Of a DNA stretch of 64,000 nt, positions 49,297 through 63,330 are shown in pieces; position 1 is the first letter of the stretch, and every line of letters begins with the position of its first letter. Location of the stretch: the NCBI GenBank assembly GCA_018105865.1, contig CM030845.1, positions 8,979,890 to 9,043,889 of the forward strand, written 5' to 3'. This DNA is from Metaphire vulgaris (lineage: Eukaryota; Annelida; Clitellata; Crassiclitellata; Megascolecidae). The notes below the pieces were generated by a model. It did no database searches. It saw only the letters and a list, made by a program, of their open reading frames with translations, and was not told the DNA's origin. A program made the translations under genes and the position numbers.

Positions 49297-51804
49297 ATGG
49301 CTTTTATGTGGCGCGGGTTTTCTAATCTGGCCGAGAAATTCTCTTCGCAGCCGTACCTTCGATACCTCCTCGCTGTTCCATTTCTAGTGGTTTTCGTCAT
49401 CGGAACCTACAGCCTTGGACGTATCTCCGGAAAGTCGTCGAAAGTATGTAATACTATATGTATATGTCAGCAACATTAGGTATAAGATGAATTAAAAGAT
49501 ATGATGTACAGCGAATACTGACTTGGCTTTTGATAACTCTATCTGAATGGCGCGAATTTCTCGCATTTGGCGCAGTATTAATTCGGCAAAAAGTTTGTCC
49601 CTGTGTCTTCTGTCTTCTGTACAAGTGTGTACAAACCCGTTCGAAACCAGAATTATCAGAACACCGGCTGACCTCATAAGTCATTGACGTGATCATGCAG
49701 GCAACAATTACACTCAGTAGGACTACGCAGTCAACTTTCATGTAGAGCGTCTTAACTGTTAGATTCAATTGGGGTGTCTCTTTATGTTGCATATACTACA
49801 TGTAGAACTTAATCCTCTGAATTTTTTAAAAATTTCAATCAAAATTCAGCGTCTTGATAATTGCATAGTTCTTTTTCACTACTAACCACATTTTATAGTA
49901 CAGCCATTGAGGACATGGCGATCATAATAATAATAATATGTGTAATTTTCTTTTTTAATTTGTGTAATAACATGCACACGAACACCATAGGCCTACGCAA
50001 GAGAATTTCTGTGCAGTTCAATAACGATGAACCAGTTTGACATTCAGGCCCTCCGAGAGAAATTCCGGGCCCCTGTGCAGAATGGCCGACGGACCCTTGA
50101 GAAGTATTAATTTTTAATTTCGTGACGACCTTTTTTTGCTTGTCAGCCGTTTATAAAGTGTTGACGACCTTTTTTTGCTTGTCACCCATTTAGCACTGTG
50201 TCCCGGGCCCCCTTGTGCTCGCCGGGACCCTCTGCTAAACTAACATCTTAACCATTCTTTAGTTTTATTACTCATTTTATTGTTAATTATACATATTCAT
50301 CATCGGCCCGGGCCCCCTCCAGACCGCCGGGCCCCTGTGCAGTTGCCCCCTCCTGGCCCCCCTCTCGGAGGCCCTGTTGACATTTTAACAACTCTACGTG
50401 AGATGATGCGCGTAATTTGTATACTTAACGGCAGGTTAATGGCGAAGACTCAATATTGCTGAGGGAGAGAAGAGATGTCGTCAATCCGCCTCCTTCACCC
50501 TCTACATCTGCTCCTCTTCCTTCCCAGTCTATTACGACTATTTCATCCGCAGGTAACATTCACGCGACTTTCGTTTGCTATTGGCGTAGCGGGGATTTCG
50601 AAATTGGGGGTCACATCGACATTTCCGGGTGAAAAAATCTTCCCGAGCGACAGAAAGGTCGTCTTATCAAGCATTTTGAGCATTCGCACATTCTCTTCGA
50701 TCGTCATACTCTCTACCGCTCCCCCAGAAATCTCAACGATTTTGGGCAAATTCCACGACCGGTCATAACCTGAATAGAGGGACCGGACCTCGTGTCCCCG
50801 TGCCCCGGTGCCCCCTCACCTGGCTACGCCAATGGTAGGCGGATAGCGATTTTTACATGGTCTACAGAGTGTAATGAACGTGTATGCCTAGATCCAGAAA
50901 CTGCTATTGACATTTTAATGCGAGCATACAGTAGGAGGTCTAACTGTACGTATGATTTATAAATTTGCTGATAATAATTTGATTGGATTGTATGACGGCC
51001 TTTGCTTTTCCTAAGTATTAGTACTTCTACTAGCACTTTGCTCTTTCTGTAGGCTGCCTACTCTAACAGTCTAGTTGATGGCAGATACTATCGTTACGTG
51101 ACTGCAGTGATTGTCACTACTGTGAAAACAAAAACATGCGATTCTATCCATTTTGTTCAAAATGTATAATGGCCCCTTTGCTACAAACGGTTGGCCACCC
51201 CTGGATTAGACAGACGAACACAGGGATTACAAGGCCTGTCTTGTTTTCAGGAGGAGCAGTTTACACCCGCTGGGGTCGAACGGAATGCCCTGCGGACAGT
51301 GAGGTGGTGTACGCCGGAGTAGTTGGAGGTTCCCTCTTCAACACCCATGGCGGCGGAAGCAATCCTCTTTGTCTGCCGATGAACCCCCTCTGGGGTAAAT
51401 ACAACGAAAACGTGGAGAAAGGGACCAAACTCTACGGGGCCGAGTACGAGGCTCCGTCGGGTTTCGACTTCACGAACGTCGGCAACCGGGCTCCGCAAGA
51501 CCACAACATCCCCTGCGTCGTCTGCCGCAGTCCGACGAGGAATTCGGCGCTGGTGATTCCCGCCAGAAACGTCTGCTACGACGGCTGGAACGTCGAGTAC
51601 ACCGGGTACCTGATGTCCGGACATCCGGGGCATCTCGGGCGAACGCAATTCGTCTGCGTCGACGGAAGTCCGGAGTCGGATCCGGCGGGATTCCGGGACG
51701 AGAACGGAGCGCTGTTCTACAACGTCGAGGGCGTCTGCGGATCGCTCCCGTGTCCTCCGTACATCCAGCGTCGAGAGATCGTCTGCGCCGTCTGCACGAA
51801 ATAA
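49297..51804 (+). CDS. Type II membrane short-chain collagen C4-like protein, copy C
   Basis: Exons 49297-49443, 50435-50552, 51251-51804; 272 aa. The most divergent copy: MAFMWRGFSN, anchor AVPFLVVFVIGTYSLG, then a longer linker (39 codons) with RERR (59-62) followed by a Pro/Ser/Thr-rich stretch that has no counterpart in the other copies. Exon 3 again has exactly 554 bp and all ten cysteines; it begins GGAVYTRWGRTECP. Its third-codon GC is the highest of the four. A MITE-like sequence starts about 30 bp after the exon 2 donor and an element bearing two copies of the shared TGACAAGC motif lies upstream of exon 2. Assignment is by paralogy with the other three. Confidence 0.87.
50580..50833. 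repeat. ATTGGCGTAGC inverted-repeat element, intron 2 of copy C
   Basis: ATTGGCGTAGCGGGGATTTC and GGCTACGCCAAT are inverted ends. Related to 3795-4005 and 47035-47275. No clear TSD. It starts 27 bp after the exon 2 donor. Confidence 0.55.
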
Positions 51805-51846
51805 ACAACTGCACCGCTCGGTGTCATATTACGCCGTAATGTAATA

Positions 51847-52005
51847 CAGTAGAGCTTCGTTATTGCGCATACTCGGTCACAACGTACTGCAATATAGGTG
51901 TCTTGTGGTGTGCGAATGTTTTGAACGGCATTGAATATAATGTCCCTTCGGTATAATTACTGGATTTTACAGAACCGTTAAGTACGTTGTAAGGAAGTTC
52001 TACTG
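51847..52005. mobile_element. Tigger-like MITE
   Basis: CAGTAGAGCTTCGTTATTGC to GTAAGGAAGTTCTACTG, preceded by TA. Begins 43 bp after the copy C stop codon, so it may supply part of the 3' UTR. Confidence 0.65.
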
Positions 52006-53303
52006 CAGAAAGTATGCAAAGCTTTAGATAGATAACTTTATTAGTTTCAATCAGTTATACAGTTAAAGGGAAACGGTGATTGGAAGAACTATTGCAACAG
52101 CCAGCAATGTTACACCGCAATAGCAATTTTATTCACCATTATATATGCAGCGGGGTTTTGCCTTAATGAGAGTCACAGTCATTTCCTAACTTAGCTTACA
52201 TCGTAACTTTTCATCAGTCAAGGTCAATTAACATTCTTAAACTGGTCTGTCATAGCAGTTTTACCTAAAGCAACCTATGAACAGAACTACAGCCTTGGAC
52301 CTCGAGGACACGACCTGCATATTCCTCGCCGGATTAATATTTTGACTGTTAAAAACTTTATTACGAGATTATTATATTCAAGACGTAAATGCACAAATAA
52401 TTTTAATTTCCAATAACTTTTAATTTTCATTTCATACCTAAAGTGCGTATTATGTATTATTACTTTATGTATTATGTTTTGACCTTGCGTTTTGCTCAGA
52501 TGGATTTAATAAAGCGATATTGTATTGTATTGTATCGTATCGTATTGTATTGTATTGTATCGTATCGTATTGTAGTATTGTATTGTATTGTAAGAAGTCA
52601 TGGCAGTACATGTGCTTTTAGATGACAAATAACAAATTGTGGGTAAGTAGTAGCTCCTGCGTGATAACGGCTTAAACGTCATTGATCAGTCGGGTGAAAT
52701 GTGCCCTCAAAACGAAGATCCAGGGAGTAGCAAGATATGTAATCAGAACGACAGCAGAGGAAGTGCGAACTTTAGAGTTGAGACTGTCCCATTATTTTCA
52801 ACGAATCAGTTTATAGATTCCAGACCTTTAAGTCAATGTTTAGATAGGGATCTCTCAGTCTAAATTACTTTGGTTTTCTTTGAAATCGCCGAGACTTTAA
52901 GCCTTCAAACCTGTTTAACCTTGATTCTGGTTCTGAACCGTATTTTGAACATTCGACGGACAAGTTGTTTACTTGAACTTCTGACGAGGCAAGCGTCTAT
53001 TTCACACTTGCATTTCAGTTGAGACAGTTAGCGAATACGGTTGGAGGTCTTCAGCGATAAAAGGCAGGAAATCTTATACTTCAATGAGATTTTAGCTTTT
53101 TTGATCAAGACTAAACTGTTTTATTAGAACACTAACTGTTTTATTAGAAACTGAAACAAAGACAGTTGAAAGGTCTGATCGTCGACAAATTATTTTTAAT
53201 AGAATAATGATCAAGCGCATAATTTTGTGCACTAACTTTTATAAGCTACAAAATAGATTTGCGGTTTATGATATGCACGACTGAATTGTGGGATTGTAAA
53301 TTA

Positions 53304-53815
<512 letters not shown>

Positions 53816-53858
53816 ATTATCATCATCACTATTGTATTTTAATTTGAGTTAGGCCTAT

Positions 53859-54288
53859 GGGGCTGTCCATTAATTATGTCAACAATTTTTGGGCAATTTT
53901 TGACCCCCTTCCCCTTTGTCAACAACTGTCAACTTTCGCTTAACCCCCCCCCCATAATTACGTCAACAACTCTTGACCCCCCAGATCAATGACAGGTCCC
54001 AATAACAAGGTTATTATTTTTGTGTATAATGACCATTTTTTCCTCATCGAGTGTCAAAATGTGGTGGTGATGACCTTTTTTCTAATGCTTTTTTCCATTG
54101 TAATAAGTAGTATTCTATGAAATTTCCTGTTTTTTGATTATTTGAAAAAAGTGAAATTGTTGACGTCAACTTCTCTTGACCCCCACCCCTCATTGCAGCA
54201 CCCTGTCACCCTGTCTACATGTCAACAACTGTCAAACTTTTCCAAACCCCTCCCTCCTAAATTGTTGACGTAATTAATGGACATCCCC
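53859..54288. mobile_element. GGGG-TIR element with TAT TSD
   Basis: GGGGCTGTCCATTAATTATG to GTAATTAATGGACATCCCC, flanked by TAT on both sides. Shares terminus style and TSD length with 7073-7469. Confidence 0.65.
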
Positions 54289-56194
54289 TATCCTGCAATC
54301 CTGCATCACAGCAATTTAATAGAATTGGCTCCCGTTAAAAGTGTCAATATGTTGCATCTGCTTGCGTCGAATATTTTGATCTTGTTACTAGGCATTTTAT
54401 TAAATAATTCCACGAATTATTGGTTCTTACTTTACTAGATCAGATAAGCTGTTGCTTAACCCCCTCAGCTCTATTGCATCCGTATTCTTATAGACTATTC
54501 GCAAGGGTTAATTTACCATTGAGCTGCGTATCAATAGTTACGCGTAGACAATGATTTAAGTTGAATTTTCTCTTTACAACTGGCAATATTTGCCAAGTAT
54601 CAGTAACCTTCAAGCAATCCGTCGCTTTTACTCGTCGAACACATCCTACAAGAGTAAAGGAGTTGTTATTTTTGGAAAAAAGTAATTAGTAGAATGCAGG
54701 ATCTCAAACCAGATATCTATTTCACTTTGCATGTGATTGAGTCATTAATTAAACCACCAAGTTTTCGAAAGTTATATTTTCGTGTTTGCCAGACAATTTA
54801 ATGCAACGTAATTGAATTTTGTTGGCAAGTCCTTCCCACCAACCTCGAATTAGGATTCTTCATATTAAGGCGAAGGCGGATGCACAGTTAAGACTTCATT
54901 ATGAAGCGCTTCGTGTAGGCCTAATGTATTCATTTTCTATCTGCAATTGTTGTTGCCAAATTGTAAAGGATAGAGCAATGTCTTTTTATTTAATTTTTGC
55001 AAAATTGTTGCAAAATTAATGGAAAGAAAAAATTTGCTAACAAACTGCATGTATTAAATTTGCCAGCGCCAGAGTGAAGAATTTACCTGTAAGTTTGGGC
55101 TATTCGTCTGGAACTTTTGCCAGCCTAATGTTGTAATACAGTACCAAATACAACCAATGACTTGCCATAGATCTCAAATTCATAAAACGCCTTTAGCTGT
55201 GCCATTGCTTAGTTCAAATTGCTTCTCAATTACTTGGAATTTTTGTTTTTTTATTCAAGTCGGATGTTGACCTGAAATCTGTATCACATCATCAGTCTGG
55301 TTTTATTATCTACAGTCGAGGTTAGTGGGAATTAATAATGCTTCAAGTCTTTTCGGCGTTTTTTAAATAAACCGTCTACCCAGTTTCCACGCGATTTTTG
55401 TCTTGTTCCTACGAAAGGAAGGCTGTTGCCTGTAAACGTTATTTTAGTAAGTTTAGTATCTTTTTCATTGAAACAGGCGTGGCTACAAAATCTATTGAAA
55501 AATCTGCCCTTTGGCTAAATATGAAATAAACAGACAGTCAGCCACTAACAGAACTGACAAGAGTAGGAAAACGCCCTTTCTCCGAGCTTTCTTTCTATGA
55601 AAATTTCAAATTGTTATTTTAACTTTATTCGAAACAGTTGTACTTCGATCTTTCTGTTTAGCACATATCATTTGAATTTTTAAGCACACTCTTCAACCGG
55701 ATTAGATTTCTGAATTTTTTTCTCAAAATTAATCCGAAAATTATTTTAAAATGCTATAACATGGGAGTTGACAAGATTGGTGACTGGTCACACTGGTGAA
55801 TGAGTGGGCAAAGCTTGTTCACACGGTCATTGCAACACCAATAATTCAGTGGAGGCGATGATGTTTAAGACTGCAATTTTTTATAGAAATCGGCGAAGTT
55901 CTCTTAAAGTTATAGTGAAAATAGAGTTAGCATCCTTTTATCCAGATACAGTGTGAAGTGAAATCTATATTATAGCGTTTGCTGTTTTACGTGTCTGTTG
56001 TTGATTTTTAGTTTCTCAAACATCTCCCGAATTGCTCCTTCTGTCGCTCTACATGTAATTGTATGAAATTCACTCCTGATGTTTTATTTATCTTTGTACC
56101 TTTTGTAGTGTCAGGCGAAAAATATGACTTAGTGTCTAAGATTTTCCTTAAAGTTCTAGAAACATTTTATTATACGATGTTTTCAAGAACCAAT

Positions 56195-58289
56195 ATGGCG
56201 ACCGTATGGAGCTGGTTTTCAACATTGGTGGAACAGTTTCAATGGCGTCGTTACGTCAAACTTTTGCTGACAGTTCCGTTCCTTGTCGTTCTTGCTGTCG
56301 GTTCTTACAAGATCGGTCTTCGAAGAGGAGGAGCAGTTACAATGGTGCTTGCAGGCAGTTTCACGCAGTTCCACGATGACATTTTATAACTCGCAAGCAC
56401 ATAAAAATATCAGAGTCGAAACTCTGAGAGCTTTATTGCCGAAAATTTAAACATATTTTTTAATAACTCCTCGAAAGTGTTCAAATCACAGCGTATCAAC
56501 ATTAATAAATATTTGTCTTCTTGGAAAGCCTACTCGTTTCTTGAAGAATAAAAGGTCATTGCAGCACCCAGAGGCCTACAATTGCTGAATTACACCTTTT
56601 CTTCTGCTCTTCAGCTCCAATTGCAATAATAACATCATTATTGAAATAATAGCTAGTTATAATGATATGATGATGATGGTGACGACAACGACGTCAAAGT
56701 CGATGGTGAAGGTGACGACGATGACGATGGCGATGATGATGATGATTACGGCGACGTCGACGATGATGTTGATGATGACGACGACATGGTAATGATGTCG
56801 ATGATGATTGTGAATTACGACGCATACTTATCACATCAAGTGTAGAAGTCTATACAGAGATATCAATCGATGTGATCCAAATCTATCCACAGTGAAGCCG
56901 GTTGCTGCCAGAATGGCCATTCTAAATGTCAAGTGTTTGGATTCGTTATTCGATCACCATCGCATTTTATTCATTGCAGTAATTAATTTTGTGTTCAATT
57001 TTGATACAGAATGCCTTTCATCCGTCTGAGTCGCGTGTACGCAGAGAAGTCAGTCAAGCACCCAACAGCAGTTGTCAGAATATAATCAGAGCAGGTGGTT
57101 ATCACTAATTTTTAATGAGTCTTTCTTTATCAACACTTGCCTTGCATCTTAAACACATGAAAATTATACAGGTTATCAATTTTATTTTACTAATTTGACA
57201 TTATTGTTATTATATGTCCACTTGCCAGGATTAATTTGGTCTTATATACCCAAAGGCACGGAAACAATTTTGACTAGAGTTCTCTCTGATCACCTAACCC
57301 TTTTGGCAAATTGAAAACTGAGTTTGTGTGTACCGAGTCACATGCATTCTGAATCCATCCCGGAAATGCCTTTGAGAATGTGGAATGAAAAAGCGTTTGG
57401 TCTTTTGAACAGCGCGATTTGATAAAATGTGTGTTAAAGAAAAACTTATTTCGCATATTCAGTTGTTCGACCCTCTGCTTGCTTTAATTGACAAAATTCC
57501 GAATTTTGATCCATTAATTAGCAAATGACTTTCATTTCAACAGTCTTAATGTTCGTGCATCTGCCGATAGCGCACCAAACGAATACTAGAAGACAGATTC
57601 TTTGTTAGACATTTTCATCGCTCTTCCCGATCCAAAATTACGAACCGTGAGTATAAAGCAGGCTAATACGTCACGTCCTGAGGGAGATTTTAAATTACAA
57701 AAGAATGCAATACTTTTGAAGCCCTTTGCTTTCAGGTGGCGCCATTTACACCCGATGGGGTAGGACTGAATGTCCTTCTGGATCTGATGCCGTTTACAGC
57801 GGAATTGCCGCAGGATCAGAGCGTCAGCATTCTGGCGGTGGAAGTAACATTCTTTGTCTTCCGAATGATCCGATCTGGGGCCAATACAACGAAGGCGCCG
57901 AAAAATGGTCAAAGTTGTTTGGAGTTGAATATGAGGGACCGACTGTAGTCGACCTATCCAACATGGGTGGACGACCGGCGCATGATAACAACGCGCCGTG
58001 TGTCGTCTGTCGCAGCCAGACGAAGACCTCCGTTGTCATGATACCCGCCAGAAACCTCTGCTATGGCGACTGGACGTTGGAATACGCCGGATACCTCATG
58101 GCTGAAGCTTATACTCATAAGGGGCGTACTGAGTTCGTGTGCGTTGATGGCAGTCCTGAAGCCGATCCAGCTGGATTTCGAAACGAGAACGGAGCGTTGT
58201 TCTACACCGTGGAGGGAGTTTGCGGATCACTTCCGTGTCCACCCTACGTAGCTAGTAGAGAAATCACCTGCGCTGTATGCACGAAATAA
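56195..58289 (+). CDS. Type II membrane short-chain collagen C4-like protein, copy D
   Basis: Exons 56195-56344, 57010-57094, 57736-58289; 262 aa. An in-frame ATG 18 bp upstream exists, but 56195 aligns with the starts of the other copies. MATVWSWFST, anchor TVPFLVVLAVGSY, linker with RVRR (59-62) and one extra Cys (NSSCQN), then the ten-Cys C4 domain. Exons 1 and 2 are nearly identical to copy B. Within the domain the segment around PTVVDLSNM and the YVASREITC end differ from A and B. The exon 1 donor could be the GT after ATG (used here) or a position a few bases on; both keep the anchor intact. Confidence 0.87.
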
Positions 58290-58872
58290 GACGGCCATTT
58301 GTTGATTGCCACATTAGCTTCAAATGTGTTGCAGCAAAATGTGTGAATCGTCAACAACACTGGCATTTTATTATTTTCATCAATATTGAATGTCACATCG
58401 GAATAAGCAAGATGAACGAGTAGATGTGACGACTTTGAAACGTATTGCAATTATTTATTATTTACTGTACATAACAAGATCTGCATTCACAACAGCATTT
58501 CAAATTAAAGTCGTTCGCTGAAAATGACAACGTTAGGCCTATATTGTTCCCAATATTACAACCCCCTTCGTTGCACAATTTCTCTTACTCGACTGACGAA
58601 TGCAAAAGACCTAAATACATATTCATACACAGATACAAACACAGATACATTTCACAGTTGCGAGCGTACTTTGTGTAGGCTAGTCATAGAAATTAACAAC
58701 GATCTGTTTATCGGCTCATCTCCGATTGCAACGATGGTCATCGTTTGGCCAAAGGACCAGCTGCTACAGCCATCCTTCGCCGAAAGGACACTCGTGCAGT
58801 TCTTTTTGCGCTGAACGACGTCTGAAAATTAATAATAATTAATAAACCTCACTGGTAAATTTTTACACAATG

Positions 58873-59220
58873 CAGTATAGAACTTCGCCTTAACGTACTT
58901 AGCGGGTCTGTAAAATTTAGTATGTTATATCCGAGGCAGGCCTACCAGTGGCGCAGCCAGGATTTCCGAAAAAGGGATTTTTTAAAAAAATTCGTCGATA
59001 ACCGCCAAGGGGGGGTTTCACCCCAAAATCTCCAAAAATCGCCTCAAAAAGTAAAAATTGCATGGAAATACATTAAAAAAATTTCGCCGCCCAAGGGGGT
59101 TTAACCCCAAACCCCCCGTGGCTACGCCACTGAGGCCTACGCTATATCCTATACCATCCAATACGGTAACACGTTAAATGGGACTGCGGTACGTTATAAC
59201 CAACTATACTTTATATCGCA
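58873..59220. mobile_element. Tigger-like element interrupted by a MITE
   Basis: CAGTATAGAACTTCGCCTTA at 58873; GGGTCTGTAAAATTTAGTA and the later CCATCCAATACGG match the uninterrupted relative at 63594-63785. Interrupted at 58945. Confidence 0.6.
58946..59132. mobile_element. hAT-type MITE nested in a Tigger-like element
   Basis: CAGTGGCGCAGCCAGGATTT to GTGGCTACGCCACTG; perfect 8-bp TSD AGGCCTAC. Confidence 0.9.
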
Positions 59221-60136
59221 GTTCGGCTAAATTTTACATTCGAATGAAAAACTGAACTTGTTAACAGCACGACAAAGCGTTCGAATTTAACGGCTACCAG
59301 ACAGTAACCAGTCTCACGTTGCTCTGCAACAATCTCGAGCATTCAAAGTATAAGACGCAGAAGGTTGTTCTAGTATTTGAGCAACAGGAAAGTGTCATTC
59401 CGAAAGACAATCGAAGATACGGAAAAATAAATGTTCAAGCAAAAATTATTTTAGAAGGCATTCCTACAACTGTAATTGGCGATGCCTACTCGAACGAATA
59501 AAACATAATAGCAGGGTTTAGAGTAGTTCGGTAGGGTCTGCCCTGTGTGTTAACCTCTAAGTTCCATCCGGCCATTTATTCACTTTATAGGCATAGTCTT
59601 GCTTCGAAATCTCATTCTTTGCTCTCTTGTCTTCTAATAGGTTTTGTTCTAGTATTCTCCTTTGGAAAAAGTATAAAATAACATATGTTATGTACTGATG
59701 TACTGTAAATGCCTAAATATGTACAAAGCGAGTCATCGTCAAATACTTTTCACAATGACGCTTCGAAAAGGTGCTCTCATTCTCCAAGTATGCTGTCTCC
59801 TTCCGATCTCTTGTGTTCGTGCAACGGTGTCTTAACGCCGCGTTACTACAAATTATATAGCTGTAACGTAACGTAGCTGAAAAGCAAGTTATCGGAAAGG
59901 CATTGAATTGGAACTTCTTGGTTAGCAAATATCTTCATTTTTCTGAACTGATGGTGTGATTAGATTAACACAGAGTCGTGTATCGAGAAGTTTGTTTCCT
60001 TGCAACAGCAGACCATTCGGTGAAACTGTTGCCAATTGAATTCATTCAGTGGTAAACACGGATGTCTTATTAATAATAATTGTCTTCAGCTCAATAGATC
60101 GGACATGCTTCGTTTAGCCATCTTTCCTTCGTCGCC

Positions 60137-63100
60137 TCAGCGACTGCCTTGATTCGGTCTGATGAGATGACTGAAGAATTCGATCGGCAGTGGAAATATG
60201 ATGGTCGAGTTCTTCTCTGCGGAGATGGTGCTCAGCGTCTGGAGGTAGCGCAGCTGCAGCGCCGACGACGACTGGCTTATGACCTCGGACGCCTCCTTCA
60301 AGGCACGAGCCGCTTTGTTCTCGCCCTCGGCGGCAATCACCTTTGAAATTTACAAACCATTGGTTATTATCGGTCTCTGAATACCTCTGGTAATTCATTT
60401 AGTATAGCGGGACAAATTAACAGTCAGTAATTAAGTTTTTTTTCTGTTTCATCCAAAATTAGTCAAAAATGTTGATGTCTACAGTTGTTAATTAAATTTC
60501 TGTGGATTAATTACTAGTGAAAAATCTGCAATTGCTGTGATAAATCCGTCTACTCTGAGTTGAATTACCTCTGTAATTTTTTATTTTCTTGATCAATCTG
60601 TGCATTTTTTCACATAATAGTTGAAATACAGGTAAAGTTCAGTTCAGTTCAAATTAATTACATTATCAATTCATTCGTTCGTTAATTCATTGGCTCAAGA
60701 TAATTCATTCAATCTATTCAATTTATTCAAAGATCCGTTTGTCAAATTAGGCCTAAAACTATTGTCCCCTGCTGCTTCCAAATTATATTATCAATGCCAG
60801 CAGTGGCGGCTCCAGGATTCGGCAAGTGGGGGGGGCGTTGGAGGGGGTGGCAACTTCTATTCATGGTGGGCCAACCATTTGTTGTTAGGTATGTAGTATT
60901 AAGTATAGGGTCCCAACAGGGGACCACTAGGGGCAGGCATTCAATAGGGGGTACGGGCCCCCCTCGGGCCTCCCCTGTGGAGCCGCCACTGAATGCCAGT
61001 GTCGATAGGTGAAGCGTGTTGTTCGGCATGACGGCATCGCACCTTGGCTTTGGCCTCTCTTGTCGCTTCCGCTTCGGCGGCCATTGCTCGCTGAAGCTGA
61101 ATCGGCAATCTCACATCCTTTCTTAATATATAAGAAATCATTTCAACAAATCACTTTTTGTTATCATCGCGTACGACCAAAGACTCGTTGACAGTAATTT
61201 ATAATAATTAATACCTAATTTTAAGATATCATAAGCACAGATTTATGCACTTAAACGCGAAGACAACTATTCGTTGTTATTAATTTTAATGGAGTATCGA
61301 GTAGGGATTTCCTACGCCCCCATGTGGGGTTTCCAACCCCCTCGATTTGTGACAGACCCCCTGACTCAACACCCGTTCCCAAGGATGGTGTTGCTATCAC
61401 CAAAAACAGACTGGTGTTAAAACGATTCATTTAGAATTCTAAAGAGGAAAATTTGCCTCTGGAAATTGAAACTTGAGCCGCTATACACATGCAACTGACT
61501 CCGCAAACATTAGAATGGACAGTATGAAAACGGTAGAGATGACAATGGAGATCGTATTTTTGACTTGTATTTTCCTTTTTTAGGGGGATCAAGCATCGAA
61601 CCAGCGCCATTTCTCCCGCCCATTTCTATTCCCCCTGGGTCCAAAAAGTCTAGATGGAACACTGGACATCGACGCCCCTGCAATTATGGGACACCTCATC
61701 CGATAGCAATTCCTGCGAAATACCCCCTGGTATCAAGTAAAGAAAAGAAAGCGCAAATAGCAACCGAGATTGTGAATTACAGTATACAAATCACAAATAT
61801 GAGATGAAAGTAATTAATTAAAGGCAGTAAGTCTTGTTTTGAAGAAATGCTAAAAGGGCTTTTTTGCACTGCTGTTATAATGCACTCGGGTATATTGTAT
61901 GTAACCACTCTTGAGTTGAGTTGAAATAAAGAGTGATCGTATTTGCACCGGAACCCGAAGATGGCTGGATTGAGGAGCAGGGCGTTACTGTTACTGTCTC
62001 ACAAATTTCTCGGGGCAAGCAATTCTCAATTATAGACATATTGGCTATTTTGCCTTTCAAACCTTACAAATGAAATATTTCGAAGATTGTCGTAAATCTC
62101 AGGTTACAGGCTTGAATAAAACTATAGAAAAGAAAATTCCATTCCGCCACCCAATAAACTCTAATATTTATTGCGAATCAGGTACTGTATTTGCATGCAT
62201 CTATTGTTTAATCAACATTCGCATAATTTTAACTAACCAGTTTTCTCTGAGTCTTATCAACATTTGTATGATTTTCATCAATTAATATTTGATCTGTCTT
62301 ATAGTTACAATGGTTGACTTTGTGAGACAATTCCAGAATAATTTTCTATTCTTTCAAACAAAAAACATTTTTCTATCGCGGAATTTCACCCGAGGCCATC
62401 ATTTTCCTTGTCACAACTTTACGACGTATTCAGCCTTCTGCTCTCTACCAACGCGTGAAAAAAGCATCCTGTCCAGTTCTGATCTCCGTCATTCGACGTC
62501 CATTCTAGGATCATAGAACATTTCCCTAGCGCCCCTCTATACGGCCCCTCACCAATCACTCACTGCGCCGCCGCCACCGCCACCGCCACCGCCACCGCCA
62601 CCGCCACCGCCGCCGCCGCCGCCGCCGCTGCCGACGCCGTTAGGATAAAAAGTACGACTCGTGGTCTTACATTTCCACCCGTTCGACCATTATTCCCCAG
62701 TGTTCTGTGGCGTCGTCCAGAGCTTCCTACAAAAGCAGAACACAAATGTGCCAGGAAAAAAGATTGATCGAGTCCAAAGCATCGCTGCTTTCGTTGATTC
62801 TGATGTTGATGACGAAGGTTCTCAACATGCCTGTTACCGATCATCATCATCATCGTCGTCGTCGTCGTTGCTGTTGTTTTAGAATCCATTGTAATAATAT
62901 TATATAAATCAGTGGCCTATATCTCAGACTATGATCGGTGACATTGCCATGTCTATCAAACTCTGTCTATCTTTAAAAGTTTTCTCTCAATTTTGCAATG
63001 AGCTGCTAGCCTACTTGAAAAGTGTCACACTCTAGAAACTAATAATAAAAATAATACAAGAAATTATAATAATTAAAGAAAAACGGCAGTATCCTATCGC

Positions 63101-63252
63101 GACAATCTGGAGATGAAAGAGAGAGAGACATCTTTTTTCCTACAACGAATATCCGTGAAACTCCAGAGATTTAACGCAGTCGCCTTCCGCGGAACTTTCA
63201 CAATATAATAATAGCACACAGTGCAATAATGATGATGATGATGATGATGATG

Positions 63253-63330
<78 letters not shown>

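Larger units (their letters stand above)
58290..60136. other. Intergenic region, C4 copy D to stomatin
   Basis: Copy D 3' UTR (ATTAAA near 58504), a Tigger-like element at 58873-59220 with a nested MITE, and the dispersed repeat 59517-59666. No gene seen. Confidence 0.6.

Noticed and set aside
62560..62889. 109-codon minus ORF
   Set aside because: Shifted frame over a real 57-bp stomatin exon plus a GCC repeat.
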